Shown piece by piece: positions 47,823 through 61,068 of a stretch of DNA of 64,000 nucleotides. Each line of letters opens with the position of its first letter. Positions within the stretch are counted from its first letter, which is position 1. The stretch is from Asterias amurensis (taxonomy: Eukaryota > Echinodermata > Asteroidea > Forcipulatida > Asteriidae): positions 12,638,261-12,702,260 of the forward strand of contig NC_092656.1 in assembly GCF_032118995.1 (NCBI RefSeq). The letters run 5' to 3'. The position numbers were made by a program, and so were the translations under genes. Under the pieces are notes generated by a model. It ran no database searches and was not told where the DNA came from. It was given only the letters and a program-made list of their open reading frames with translations.

Positions 47823-47993
47823 TTTTGTAAAGTTTTTTGTTTATGTGATTGCAGACAATTACGCATGACCACAGTGGATGGTTTGCACAATATGTTAATT
47901 TGTGTAACTAGCTATAATGTGCTTACCATGGAGCAATGCTGAACAACCTATCAAAATCTCTGTGCTGAATTTTGGGGGTTTATATAAATTTGT

Positions 47994-48691
47994 TTATGCG
48001 GAGTTAATTAGTCTAGAATGCTTTCTTTTCCTGACTACGAAAAAAATGATAGCACCCACGGCAGCAGCAACTATTAAAGCAGCCGCCGCGATACCTGCTC
48101 CGGTTGCTGCACCCCCGCTGGCGGCTTTATCTTCCCCTTTCCCTTGACTTTTAAGGTTATTAAAGTGTCCACTGCCATGACCACCTGCACCCCTCATGCC
48201 CCCGTTGTGTGCCATACCCCCATGCATACCCCCGCCGGCCATCCCAGCGCCCAATCCGTTGTTACCGCGACGGACTTCAGCCGACGTTCTACCGGGATGG
48301 TATGGGGCTCCTGCAAAGCCACCCGCGGGCTCCGGAGCACCAGCCATGCCGAGGTCGTTCAAGCCGCCGTGCCTTCCCGAACTCGGTGCATGTCCTGCCC
48401 CTTGCATGCCACCTTGCATGCCGCCACCTTGCATGCCCTGACCCCCGCCGTTCGGACCGTGGTTTGCCCCACGTCCTCCAGCTCCATTGCCTGCAGCACC
48501 TCCGAAATAGTCTGGATTGATCCTTTCGCCAGAGGTTCGTCCTGGGTGTGTACCGGGTCCAGTGCCGATACCGATGCCTCCACCCAACTCTCCCGGTAGA
48601 ATGTTGCCGTTTTGCATGGTCTGTTGCATCAGTTTGTGGGCGGCTTCGTAAGTACCAACGGGGATGTCGCCCTCACCGATCCCATAAGGAC
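47994..48691 (-). CDS. Gene 6: Gly/Met-rich single-pass membrane protein, exon 2 only identified
   Basis: The exon starts after acceptor CATTTCAG in phase 1 (N|GT CCT TAT), as in the other cluster genes, and runs to a stop at 47994, giving about 231 residues. It begins PYGIGEGDIPVGTYEAAHKL, then a Gly-rich region with HPGRTSGERINPDYFGG and a second YHPGRTSAEVRRGNNG, and Gly-Met-Gln repeats (GMQGGGMQGGMQGAGH, GMAGGGMHGGMAHNGGMRG). The membrane segment is AGIAAAALIVAAAVGAIIFF then VV, and the tail RKRKHSRLINSA resembles the gene 5 tail. No signal-peptide exon with a donor was found between 48692 and 53500. It lies between paralogs 5 and 7 and probably shares their origin. Without exon 1 it could be a pseudogene, or the exon could be too diverged to see. 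Confidence 0.72.
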
Positions 48692-49872
48692 CTGAAATGA
48701 AACAAGTTGACAGGAGTTGCCATTTTGAGTTTGTGTGGCATTGGTGGTGACGGGGCTGCGCTACATACATAATTATTGCCAAATTAAATCATAATCATTA
48801 CACTTTAGTCAAAGACTCCAACAGTCAACTATGCATGGCCATGACATCAGGTAATCACTTTTATTTATGTTTAGTTAAGTCCAAAATTTGCAACAACAAT
48901 CAATATTTTAGAAATTGTAATTTCACAACCTCACTGTGATATTGCATTTATCAGAGAACATGATAACATAACAACATGATGGACATTATCTGAAACTCCG
49001 ATGTATGTGTCCGCGGTGACTAGTCATACTTTCATCTACTTATTAACTTCACACTGAGGAAATGGCATATTACCCCACCTTTTTTATGTTGGGAGTGGAG
49101 GATGGGGTGGGGGGGGGGTGTTGAAGCCGGTTCCCGAACCATTTTTAGTTTCCATTTATGTTAACTTACTGGGTTGGGTCCGCTGCTATTCAACATACGC
49201 AACAACAGAACATTTATTAGGGCCGTGTATTGTTTAGGGGGTGGGGGCAGACAACCTTTCATTATTTGACTATGCCAAGAGCGTAATCAGCTGAGGCCTG
49301 GTTGAGATTGGTTGATTTGGCTACAGGATATACCTATGAGTCATTTCAGCAGGAACAGGCCATATTTGTTTTTTTGACTTGAACTATCTTATGGAGCAGC
49401 GCCCTCACTAGACGTTAACTAATAATTTATTTATACTGGACACCCACCAGCATTGGTACCATGCACAAACAGGAGAATTCAATTGATTCTTCCTGGTAGC
49501 TATCTGTTACAACACCAACATGGTGTTACTCATCCCCATTACTAGGGGGGTTTAAGTGCGCGTTCCGCGTGAACGTAAACGTCAGAAAATGGTGTCGTTG
49601 AAATCTCACGTTTTTATCGTACGTGAGGTTACCATTTCTTTTTCACGTCAGGTACGTACGTGCGCGCAGACGTCATACATGAACATCCAAGTGCTCAAAG
49701 TGGTGACGTCACCTTCACATTGCTCGCGTAACGTGCAGCTACACATTCCTACTACATAGTTGGTGAAATTAACTCTGTGTCGGTGTTGTCACAAACGGTA
49801 CCAAGATAATCAGTTTTACACCTCGATTTATGCAGTGTAGATGTTACGAAATTTGACTAATTGGATCAGCCA
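48692..49872. other. Region upstream of gene 6 exon 2
   Basis: It would be intron or promoter of gene 6. G-rich runs occur near 49085-49125 and 49235-49250. A GC-richer patch at 49555-49745 is dense in ACGT motifs (CGTACGTGAGG, GGTACGTACGTGCGCG) with partial mirror symmetry. No coding evidence. Confidence 0.3.
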
Positions 49873-50235
49873 TTGGACCCTTTCGGTTCAGAAAAAAAAT
49901 AAAAGTTCACAGATTTACAAATAACTTAAAGGGTTTACATAAGGCAATGGTGAAAGACTTCTCTTGAAATATTATTCCATGAAATGCTTTACTTTTTGAG
50001 AAAACAGCAAAACAATACAAATTATCGTTAACGAGAATTACGGATTTATTTTTAACACATGTCATGACACGGCGAAACGCGCGGAAACAAGGGTGGGGTT
50101 TTCCGTTGTTTTCTCTCGACTCCGATGACCGATTGAGCCTAAATTTTCACAGGTTTGTTATTTGATATAGAAGTTGTGGTACACAAAGTGTGGGTGTTGG
50201 ACAACACTGTTTACCGAAAGGGTCCAATGGCTTTA
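49873..50235 (-). mobile_element. Family C short element, copy 2 (reverse orientation)
   Basis: It runs from CCATTGGACCCTTTCGGTTC to ACCGAAAGGGTCCAATGGC, inverted ends. Interior blocks (GACACGGCGAAACGCGCGGAAA) are complementary to those of the copies at 35165 and 59196. Confidence 0.7.
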
Positions 50236-50319
50236 AAATTGCTCTCAGGTTGAATATTTACAAGGAGGTGATTATACCTATGAAAAGGGGTGGATGTGTG
50301 GTGAGAGTAGAGGGTGTAG

Positions 50320-50885
50320 TTAAAGGAACACGCTGCCTTGGATCGGACGATTGGTCTATAAAAAGCGTTTGTAACTATTTTTTTTATAAAATGCATGTGG
50401 TTGGAAAGATGTTTTAAAAGTAGAATACAATGATCCACACAAGTTTGCCTCGAAATTGCGTGGTTTTCCTTCTACTGTGCGAACTAACACCGTCGGCCAT
50501 TTATGGGAGTCAAAATTTTGACTCTCGTAAATGGCCGACCGTGTAAGTCGATGTAACAGGAAAACAGTGCAAATTCGAGGCATGTTTGTGTGGATCAACT
50601 CGACCGATCCAAGGCAACGTGTTCCTTTAATGACTATGGACATTAAAGGAACACGTTGCCTTAGATTGGTCGAGTTGGTCCATGCAAAGCGTTTAAAACC
50701 GTCTGTTATCAAATGCATATGGTTTGGAAGATGTTTTAAAAGTAGATTATAATGATGCACACCATACAATGCCTCGAAATGGTAGGGTTTGCCCTATAGG
50801 CCGTGAACTAATACGGCACGCCATTTTGTGGAGTCAAGTTTTTGACTCCATAACATGGCCGACTGTGTTAGTTCGAAAATAAAAC
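50320..50885. mobile_element. Two family A elements side by side, one deleted and one truncated
   Basis: 50320..50630 has both ends (TTAAAGGAACACGCTGCC and GGCAACGTGTTCCTTTAA) but lacks about 80 bases of the right arm after GGCATGTTTGTGTGGATCA. Only 12 bases later, 50643..50885 starts another copy (TTAAAGGAACACGTTGCC) that stops shortly after the centre. Confidence 0.7.
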
Positions 50886-50919
50886 ATATCTTGGCGGGGG
50901 CTCGGGCTTTAAGAAGCCC

Positions 50920-51632
50920 TTTAAAGACACTGGACAGTATAACGTGGTAATTACTCAAAATAATTGTAAACATGAAAGTTGCTTGTTAACATTGGGAGCT
51001 GTTGTTAGTCCAAACGGCTCCCTCTGAAGTAAACTAGTTTTTGAGAGGAGCTCAAATATTTGTTACAAACTTACGGCCTGTAGTCTTGTTTTAGACATCT
51101 GAAAACATTTTGTGAATCTATGGTGTTTATCATTCTCTTGCAACTTCGACGACCGATTAAAACCTAGTTATGTGACATTTTATGTATATGTTGGGATCCA
51201 CCAAGTGTGAACAGAGTCAGAGGGAACCGTTTAAAACTAACAACAGCTCGCAATGTCTATGACAGTTACCAATTGGACCAGTGCATTCAAAGGCAATGTA
51301 TACCACTCGGTTTTGTTTAAATCGGCTAAGTCATAAGTACATTATGCAACAACACTGAGCATGTGAATTTCAAAAGGTGATCGCGTTATGAGATATCGCC
51401 GAATTTCCATGGCGAATAACGTCCACGCAGAAAAAAAGACTAATCTGCAATAGGAATACACAATCTGAGCAACGTTATTTACAGTAAAGCTTCTCAAATT
51501 CGAAGTGAAATTTCCCAAATTTAAAAATGCTTTATAGGCCTTAACTTAAACGCTGTACTGAAAGCTTCTGACAAAGTTTGTAATGTAATTTATGTTCAGT
51601 TATTACCAAATGTATATCCTTCCTTTACTACA
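50920..51632. mobile_element. Family B copy 13 and a following short element
   Basis: 50920..51290 has TTTAAAGACACTGGACAGTAT with blocks GGCTCCCTCTGAAGTAAAC and CTTCGACGACCGATTAAAAC of family B, somewhat decayed. 51290..51632 runs from AAAGGCAATGTATACCACTCGG to ACCAAATGTATATCCTTCCTTT, imperfect inverted ends of another family with a relative near 9110. Confidence 0.45.
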
Positions 51633-52041
51633 ATCTGGTTGTTTGGCTGTGCCCAGGATATTTCGGATGAACGGGCAAAAAAACAAAAAGAGTGAAAAAA
51701 AAAAAACACAACAAACAAAGATTTTGGTTCTGTCCACCTACAGGGTGTTATGTGTCGAGTTTGAAGAAGCTTTACTGTACTATCAAAAATTATGACTGGT
51801 GTACCGTTTCCTCTGCTACGCAATTATTATTATACAAAAACATGTTTGCTTAAGCAGCATAATGAAATTTCGGGACTTGACTGCCGAAACCCAGCAGTAG
51901 GTAAAGGAGAAATTTAAGGGTCAACTCATAAAAAAAAATTAAAAATAAAAATATGTTGATTCAGTAAGAGATGAATATCAATTGACAACAATAAAACAAC
52001 AGAAACAAAAACAATACAAAACAAATGCTGGTTAAATCTGG

Positions 52042-52431
52042 TTAAAGGAACACGTTGCCTTGGATCGGTCGAATTGGTCTTTGAAAAGCGTTTGTAACCG
52101 TTTTTTATAAAATACATATGGGTAGAAAGATGTTGTAAAAGTAGAATACAATGATCCACACAAACATGCCTCGAAATTGCGTGGTTTTCCTTTTACATCG
52201 TCGACTAACACGTCGGCCATTTATGGGGGTCAAAATTTTGACCCCCATAAATGGCCGACCATGTTAGTTCGCACAGTAGAAGGAAAACCACGCAATTTCG
52301 AGGCAAACTTGTGTGGATCATTGTATTATACTTTTAAAACATCTTTCCAACCATATGCATTTTATAAAAAACGGTTACAAACGCTTTTGTTTTGACCAAC
52401 TCGTCCGATCCAAGGCAACGTGTTCCTTTAA
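52042..52431. mobile_element. Family A palindromic MITE, copy 7
   Basis: 390 bp from TTAAAGGAACACGTTGCC to GGCAACGTGTTCCTTTAA, with a perfectly symmetrical centre GGGGGTCAAAATTTTGACCC. It is among the best preserved copies. Confidence 0.83.
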
Positions 52432-53582
52432 GGCATTGACAAACAAAAAACAAACAATCAAAAATATAAAACAAACAAAAACATTTCGAAAGGGTGGCGA
52501 TGGTGGCAGTGGGGCGTGGTGACGGTGGGTCGTTGGCGGCGCCCTTCTGATAAAAGGGATGCAAGAAGAACCGGTTACACAATACTAAGAATACTAATTT
52601 CACATTTTTATTCAATCAACACAGATGTTAGTACAAAACCTACTTCCAATCTCAACAAAGCGCTCCGTCTTTGTTAATCTTTTCTTCGTGTCATCAAACA
52701 AAAATATGTATTTCGGTCCACACCCTATGGGTGCCCCGCCTAACAAATTTCTCGCCCGACTGCTCTTTCATGAGGCATATTCTAATGGGTAGACACACTC
52801 ATTGCTGATTTAGAACTAAACAAAATGAAACTGAACCAGCAGAGGGCATTATGGTAGGTTTCTTTAGTTATTACTAATCAACCAAACATGGTCAATACCT
52901 TTTGACTAGCCAACGGGTTTTCAAATTGCTTGAGTAAAATACTAATTACTTTTTAAAAGAAACATGAAACAGCCTAAGGCTGGAAAGAAGGACTAGAAGA
53001 TATTGCGTCAAATTTTCGAAGAAATGAGAAATGAGAAACGAGAAATGTTGAGACCGTCAACACTCTTCAAACAGGCACTGTACAATCCCCTGACGTCTTC
53101 TACAGGGTGTGATACCCAGAAGACTATGGTAATGAACAAGGAAAGAGGAGCGCCATATAGTTTTACTTTGTAGTATGTTCAAGTTAATGTATACACATGA
53201 CTGCAATATTGGAGTTTTGCTTTTCAGAACCATTGTGCATAATAAATGTTTAAAAGTGTATCTAGAGAAATACACTTGTACGAGTCTAGTTCGATGGGAG
53301 ACTTAAACAATATTGATGCGACAAAAGAAATTGTCAAGACATGGTGTTTCCTCTTTGATTTGTACGGAAGCTCTTTAAGTTCAGAGCTGACTGAAGCCCT
53401 GTGCTTTCAAAATAACAGAGAGAAAGGCAATAATGTAGTAGGACATTACTGAAGAGATATCTGCATAAAATATTAACAACTCCTATCGCACACATCATGG
53501 GGATATCACGGAAGATAGTTAGAAAAAAAGCAAGACAGATTAAAGACAACGAAATTAAAGTTCAGATAATTGTTCATTGGTT
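52432..53582. other. Intergenic stretch 3' of gene 7
   Basis: No gene was seen. Around 52600-53000 and 53090-53160 there are matches to general animal repeat-like sequence, but no ends could be defined. Confidence 0.25.
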
Positions 53583-55146
53583 TTACACGGAGCCGATGAC
53601 CACTCTAGACTGGCGCCTTTGCCGAACGAGGAAGACAGCGACCAGTGCAAAGATACCAATCACGATGATGACAGCGACGACAACACCGACTACAGTTCCT
53701 GCAGCGGCACCAGCGTTTACCACTTCATTGGCGTTGGATTTATCTTGCATGTCTTTTGAGTCGTACCCTCCGTGAGCATGACCGGCCATGAGTCCAGGTC
53801 CCATATCATAACCACCGCCGCCACCATCGACACCGAAAAAGCCATTCGTTTGCTCACCTGAGTTTTGATTCGTGTTTCTGCCCCCAGAGGGAGCCGCGGC
53901 TTGTGGGGCTAGGACATCGGGGCCGGTTCCGCCATTGTAATAGTCGTGGGCTCCGAAGCCGGTCAGGCCACCCGATGAACCACCTGATCTACTCGGGTCG
54001 GCGTTGGCTCCTACAACGGCTGGGAGTTGGGGGTTACCGATCGGGGCGGCGCCATGGGGAGGCTTGGTGCTCGACTGAGATCCACCCAGTTGGCCACCGA
54101 CTGGTACAGCTTGCTGTGCAGCTCCTCCACCGACCCCTGGTGCAGGATGGGCCCGCGGTGGTAGGGTGCTGGTTGATTTCCCCACGTCATTGAAGAAGCC
54201 ATCTCTAGTGTTGTCATACCCTTGTCCTTGCATTTGAGCTGCAACCAGCCCTGTATCAAGAAAAGGGAAATAGCATTTCGGTTTTATTTATAACTGTTCA
54301 ACAGGTGTGTGTAATCGATTATGATAACAAGTTTTTTAGAAACACAAATAAAGCCCAATACGTGCCAAGACAACCCCTGCTGATGTTTTTTCATAAACGA
54401 AATCAATGTATAAGATGCAACAAAATCATTCACATTTTGCTGGGGGAAAAAAAACACATTATGATTTTATTAACAGGCACCCCATTCGTCTTCAATTTGT
54501 TAATGCAGAGACAAATAGGATGACTTACAAATGACTCGAGAAACAAAAACAAGAAATGACTCTTAAGCCCAATATCCTGACCGGAAGTAACTGCTGATTA
54601 GTTCAGAATTCCTTAAGAAGGAAAACTCCCATTGTTTCTATTTTAATATCGTTGATCTTTGTTATGACAAGAAGGATTGATGACGAGCTCAAGAAGGGAA
54701 CGCTTCAAAAGTTCTTAAAAGTTTCTCAGAGGAAGTTCAACTTTTAGAAGAAGCTAAACTCTTCTGATTAAGAACTAAACAATGACTGTCTCGAAACGCG
54801 CGAGTTGTTTAGAGAGTTGGTCGATGAAAGTTGCGTCTAGAAGAAGACGGCCGATAACATAACACCAAACTGAATACAAATCGTGCTATAAAACTCAAAG
54901 AGAAGTTTTTAAGGAAGTAATTACGACTTATCTTTCATTGAACAAACAATGTGTGCTTCTTTCTGAACTGTACGTAGCATTGGGTAAACCAAGCCAGCAA
55001 TGTTTAAAATCGGAACACAATTAAACTATCAGAGAGTAAAACTTTACTTCAAAGGTGTTTTAAAACAAGACGCTGAAAAGGCAAAGTCAGTCAATAAATA
55101 TATTAAACTTACCCAAAAGGGGGAGTAAAGTTAGCAGCATTCTCAT
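53583..55146 (-). CDS. Gene 7: Gly/Pro-rich single-pass membrane protein, two exons, paralog of gene 5
   Basis: Exon 1 is 55113..55146 and exon 2 is 53583..54250, phase 1, with an 862-bp intron (donor GTAAGTTTAA, acceptor TGATACAG). The product is about 233 aa. The signal peptide MRMLLTLLPLLGLVAA is cleaved before QMQGQG. Exon 1 is exactly the same length as in gene 5 and shares LPLLG. The ectodomain keeps FFNDV, STLPP, SSTKPPHGAAP, the PQL/GANADP/SGGSS run, FGAHDYYNGG and NGFFGVDGGGGG, with a Gly-rich insert (YDMGPGLMAGHAHGGYD) that gene 5 lacks. The membrane segment is about residues 198-220 (VVAVIIVIGIFALVAVFLV), followed by RQRRQSRVVIGSV. The start context is AAGATGA. Role unknown; it probably sits at the cell surface like gene 5. 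Confidence 0.86.
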
Positions 55147-55266
55147 CTTGAATTCGTCTTCGGAACTTTCTAATCTGTAGCCGGGTTGATTTTGTTGGTT
55201 TGAGGAGACGAAGTGTGTTTTTTTGCAGTTCAATCGTCTAATGCCGACTACAGGAATAACTGTATC

Positions 55267-55274
55267 TACTTATA
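55267..55274 (-). promoter_or_regulatory. Putative TATA box of gene 7
   Basis: The minus strand reads GTATAAGTAG about 120 bases above the start codon, predicting transcription start near 55240 and a leader of about 95 bases. Confidence 0.5.
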
Positions 55275-57892
55275 CATGCCGGCAGTGGCGCAACAAAGTA
55301 GTTCGTCCTGATGTCCTGCTGTGCGCTGATCCGTATGTAGGTTCTGATTGGCGTTAAGTCTTTCCGGAAGTAAACTGGATGACTGGGGTGTAAAATCAAT
55401 CCGCCCTATAAGGCATGCGTAAGCGATACTGGCCCACACGTAATACCCTTTTTTACATTGACGTATGTATAGTCATCTTTTTATAGCGCACGTCAAAGCG
55501 ATTAAAAAAACCTCACCCGTCACTAATAATAATACTTTAATTTTTAACAACTTTATGCGGTTGGTTTTGTTTCTTACGAATATGACATTTAGCCTTCTTT
55601 GAGACTCTGCTAGGGTAAAAATATCCTTCCCTTAATACTACGTTTTGGTTCCTATTGGGCAATTTGAAACAGCTTCTATTTTCTCACGAAAAGACATGAT
55701 GAAGACACAACATTCTGACATATCTGAAGTTATTCAAAACATTAATTCCGTAAATCTAAGATTTGTGCGTGTGCTATTGATCCATAATTTAAACATTTTG
55801 TTTTATTATTACTTTGCATAAAATTAACATTTCACAGAAACTCGAGTTTTGTTTCGTTTTTATTATATTTTAACCTTAAATGATGAGCGTAAAACAAAAT
55901 GTAGTCTGATACCCGAGCAAGATGCCTTTAGTGTAATTGGTTCTCTTTACCCACCACGTGTATGAACGTATATACGTACCTCCCAGGGTAGAGTTTGATA
56001 CTGTCCTTGAAAAAGGCAGCTCGGGGCTGTATTTATACTCCCAAGGGAGCTGAGAAAAGTCACACGAATGATACTTGCTCAATGATAGGGCACTATCCTG
56101 ATACGTCTTCGTAAAAATAAATGTGATATTTCAAGATCTAGTTATTATTATTGAATCATTTTTATTTAAATCAATAAGTGAATTAACTAAACAATGTCAC
56201 TTTATGTTTACAACTCCATTCTGCTGGAGCAATCTTATCTATACTTCTCTACACAAATCATTCCGATCAAAGCGAGGCTGGGTATTAAGCACAAACTCCA
56301 TGATCTCTTTAATCGCACATCTCACTGGGTCCAATTTCATAGAGCTGCTCAAGCATTACAAGTTGCTAAGCACAACTAAATCATGCTTACCAGAATAGCT
56401 TTACCTGAAAAACTACCATTCAAAATGTTCAACCTATGACTGGTATCCTGTTCATTTCTGCTCAGCAGACAGTATTGTTAAGCAAGCCCCTGACAGGGCT
56501 AAACAGGGGGGGGGGGCGGGGGCTCTGGGTCAGTAAAATTAACCGGAAGAAAACAAAGTTCAGACACTATAGAGATCACTAGTAAAAACCCAAATTGACC
56601 TGACATTAGTTTTAAGGAATAACCTTATTCAGGTCAATAAAATGACCCGTAAAAAAATCGAAGGTGACTAAACTGATTGTGTTGTTCGTTTGATAGTGAT
56701 TTGCCCCAAAGAATTCCCCAAAGTGGCATGTGCACAAACATCGTGCGAGGGAAAACGCGGATTCACTAGTGACACCTGCCCCCGTCAGATTTTATTGATT
56801 ACAAGTTCACTGGCTGGGAGTGATCAGCATCTCTTGGGGTCGTTCATGAAGTGTCATCCCCATGGCTTTTCAGGTGTTGGATTTTAGTTCATTGTCTTTC
56901 CTTGAGGAGTGACTGTTGCTTCTCAAGGCAAGGGCGGGATGTCATTTTGTTTGCTATCTTGGGGGAGTTTGATTTTACCTCGCCCTCTGGAAAGTTGATT
57001 CAAACTGATAAAAACAAATTAGAGAAAAAAAAAATCATCAAAAGACTCAAAAACAATACAGAAATGGGTGACTGTCTACGACTACGGCCATAACACCGTG
57101 GATTTGAGCGACTCGTCCCTTCATTGTGATCTTGAGACGACGACGAGGACATGTTGGGACACCGATCACAACACTCAAAACGAATCATCTCAAGCACGCC
57201 CATGTTTCAACACTTTATACTGGTCATAAACAAAGGTTTATACACACCCACGTGACGCGCTCTCCACCAATTGGAATAGCGAAAATGTCCGGGGTATTTG
57301 CGAACGTAGTATTTAGTTTCTACAACTAAAAGTGTTGAAATAGTTGGTGATTAGCGGTTAATTGATTCATCTGGCTTGGCAAAGCGCGTACAGTGTTTTG
57401 TTTAACACCTACAACCACAACCACCTCTTTCGGATTTGTTTTTTCTTTTTTGAAAAAGTAATTATTTTCAATCATCTTTTTTTTTTAACGAGGAGAAATA
57501 AGTAAACAATTGCGCCTTATACTTAATTAGAGCAACTCAAAAGCTTAATTATGAACAAAGCAACTGCATAATTGCTTAGCAGAATTCTATAAATACTTCG
57601 ATTTTATTTTTTGCCAGATCAGGATGTGTCATTCTATAGGCACACGTGTGGCGGAAATACAATGATTGTCCGGGGGTGGAATGAGGTGGCCAACTGGCAT
57701 TTCTCACTACCCCCCAGGTAAAAGATTGCTGTCAGACATCTGTGACGTAACATAGTAACTCACTTTTGCACCCTGTCTCGATGCATCATTTCCCCCTTTT
57801 GGATAGTTAATTGAGGGGGGAAGGTTATGAAAAGGTTATGATTATACGACCTCATTCCGGTCATGCAAATGTCACATCAGAGGGTCAGGAAA
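55275..57892. other. Upstream flank of gene 7, no gene seen
   Basis: AT-rich sequence. A family F-like segment (AATTGACCTGACATTAG ... CAGGTCAATAAAATGACCCG) is at about 56590-56655. A G run lies at about 56508-56520. Short open frames here have no recognisable domain. Confidence 0.3.
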
Positions 57893-58250
57893 TAAAGCCA
57901 CTGGACACCTTTGGTTATTGTCAAAGACCAGTATTCTCACCTGGTGTATTCCAAGTGAAGACTTGGATAAAATGTTGGGTACATTTTTGGTTTATTTTGG
58001 TAAATACATTAATTGCAAGGGAATAATAAAAGAAAAACATCCTGGTAACGTTTTCTCCGTGTATTTTCAGATACATAACATAATGCTTCAACTGGTGGGG
58101 GGCGTTAAGTTGAACATTATCTCTACCTCAAAACTTTTTTTTTTTTTTAAGGGAGCCGTTTCTCACAATGATAGCCCTCCATTGCTCGCCTCTAATGAAG
58201 CTTTTGTGTTAAGGATTATTTGTTAGTAATGTCCAATACAATTGACTACC
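57893..58250 (+). mobile_element. Family B short element, copy 14, decayed
   Basis: It starts AAAGCCACTGGACACCTTTGGTTATTGTC and keeps AGACCAGTATTCTCACCTGG and GGGAGCCGTTTCTCACAATG. The right end is poorly preserved. Confidence 0.55.
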
Positions 58251-59195
58251 TAACGATTAATACCTGAACAAGAGACGTATGGCTTTGTTCTTTGTTATAA
58301 ATGTGTGTCCTTTTTTGTTAAACTTGGTGTATAGCAAATAAATTCAAATATGAATAATTATTGCGAAGTCACTTCTTCTTGGGTAAGAAGGTTTTTAACG
58401 GAGTCGGAAGGAAATGTCTCTCTTCTTGCGGTTTTAATGTGAGTAGTTTGACTTGAAGTGAAAATACACTTATAAGTGTGACTGTACCGGTGATGACGCA
58501 ATTACGTCAAGAATAATGAACACAGCTGTCGATGACATTGACCTTCAAGAACTGGCTCCTATTTAAGTCACTCTTTCTGTATAGATAGAGTCTTAATTAA
58601 TACTCATAATGTTGAAAAGTGTCACTTCTTAGTTATGTATTACCATTATCTTAATCACCATTTTGTTACAACTGTAATATATTTTGAAAACTAGAATTTG
58701 CATATGTTCATTATTTTTTTTCATTTATAATCATTATTTATTATTTAAACAGTATTTTATTTTTTATTTTTAAACTAGTAATTGATATAATAATTGAGAA
58801 CTAAATCAATTATTATAAAAAAACCCATTAAAGTACCAATTTTAAAAACATTACCATTATTTATCTATTATCATTAGTTGTATCAGCGGGAAACTTGTTT
58901 CACTTGCAAATCCCACTAATAAGCCATGATGACTTCTATAATAACACATTGTTCTTTTAAGAACCGCTTGTTCTCAACTTTGCTACAGGCCGATGTCAAT
59001 CATCGCGAAACCTTGCAGGTTCGCCCTCACTTTAAAATCAGTAAACTTATTGCCGTCCTCTTTAGTGTGTTACTGACTCATCTAATAAACACCAATCATT
59101 GTCCTTTACCTTGAATAATAATTGCACCATCAACCGTCCTATATACCCTTTTTGGATTTATCACCACGAGTCCTTATTAAAATGGTCTATATGTT
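58251..59195. other. Very AT-rich intergenic stretch
   Basis: Contains no gene or repeat I can define; long ATT/TTTAT-rich runs at about 58700-58870. Confidence 0.3.
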
Positions 59196-59562
59196 TTAAA
59201 GCCATTGGACCATTTCGGTAGACAGTGTTGTCCAAGGCCCACACTGTATACCACAACTTATTTTAAATAACAAACCTGTGAAAATTTAGGCTCAATCGCT
59301 CATCGGAGTCGGGAGAAAATAACGGGAAAACCCACCCTTGGTTTCCGCGCGTTTCGCCGTGTCATGACATGTGTTTAAAATAAGTCCGTAATTCTCGTTG
59401 ACGAGAATTGATATTGTTTTGCTGTTTTCTCAAAAAGTGAAGCATTTCCTGGAATAATATTTCAAGAGAAGTCTTTCACCACTACCTTCTGTAAACCCTG
59501 TAAGTTATTTGTAAATCTGTGAACTTTTTTTTTTCTTAACCGAAAGGGTGCAATGGCTTTAA
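59196..59562 (+). mobile_element. Family C short element, copy 3
   Basis: It runs from TTTTAAAGCCATTGGACCATTTCGG to CCGAAAGGGTGCAATGGCTTTAA, 367 bp with inverted ends, and shares CGCGTTTCGCCGTGTCATGAC with the other two copies. Confidence 0.72.
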
Positions 59563-60070
59563 AATGACTCATATTTGATGTAAACAGGCACGTGACAAGA
59601 CGTACGTCAGCTTTGGAAAGTCTAACACATTATTGAGAAAAGTACTGCGGTTGTTGAAAAAGATATCACTTATAATGCAAACAAATTTGAAGTTAAGAAG
59701 CAATACTGACAGTGACATTTCTTATGTCGTGTATTCGCATATTATTCATCTTGCGTGGACAACGTTGTGAAAGGTTTTTCAACGTGACACAATTCTTCTT
59801 TTTCGGGAGATCGTCGGGTGCCCCCCCCCCCCCCCCTCAAGGGGATGGCGTAAATTTTAGACGTCTTTTGGACAGGGCCGACAGGATCAATACATTTAAG
59901 GTAACCATGGATACGCCTCGTGACTGGTTCCTCGCGTGGGACGCCTTTATATTTATAGGAATTTAATAAATTGTGATCTATTATTATTTCATTTTATCAC
60001 AGCATGCAAAAGAAAGATGTCATTTTCCTTTGTGCCGGTAACTCCTCGAGTCGGGCTACGTCCCGTAGCC

Positions 60071-61068
<998 letters not shown>

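Noticed and set aside
52577-52615. Candidate signal-peptide exon for gene 6 (NKNVKLVFLVL followed by GTAACC)
   Set aside because: It has no ATG (it would start with TTG), the hydrophobic core is short and the donor is weak.
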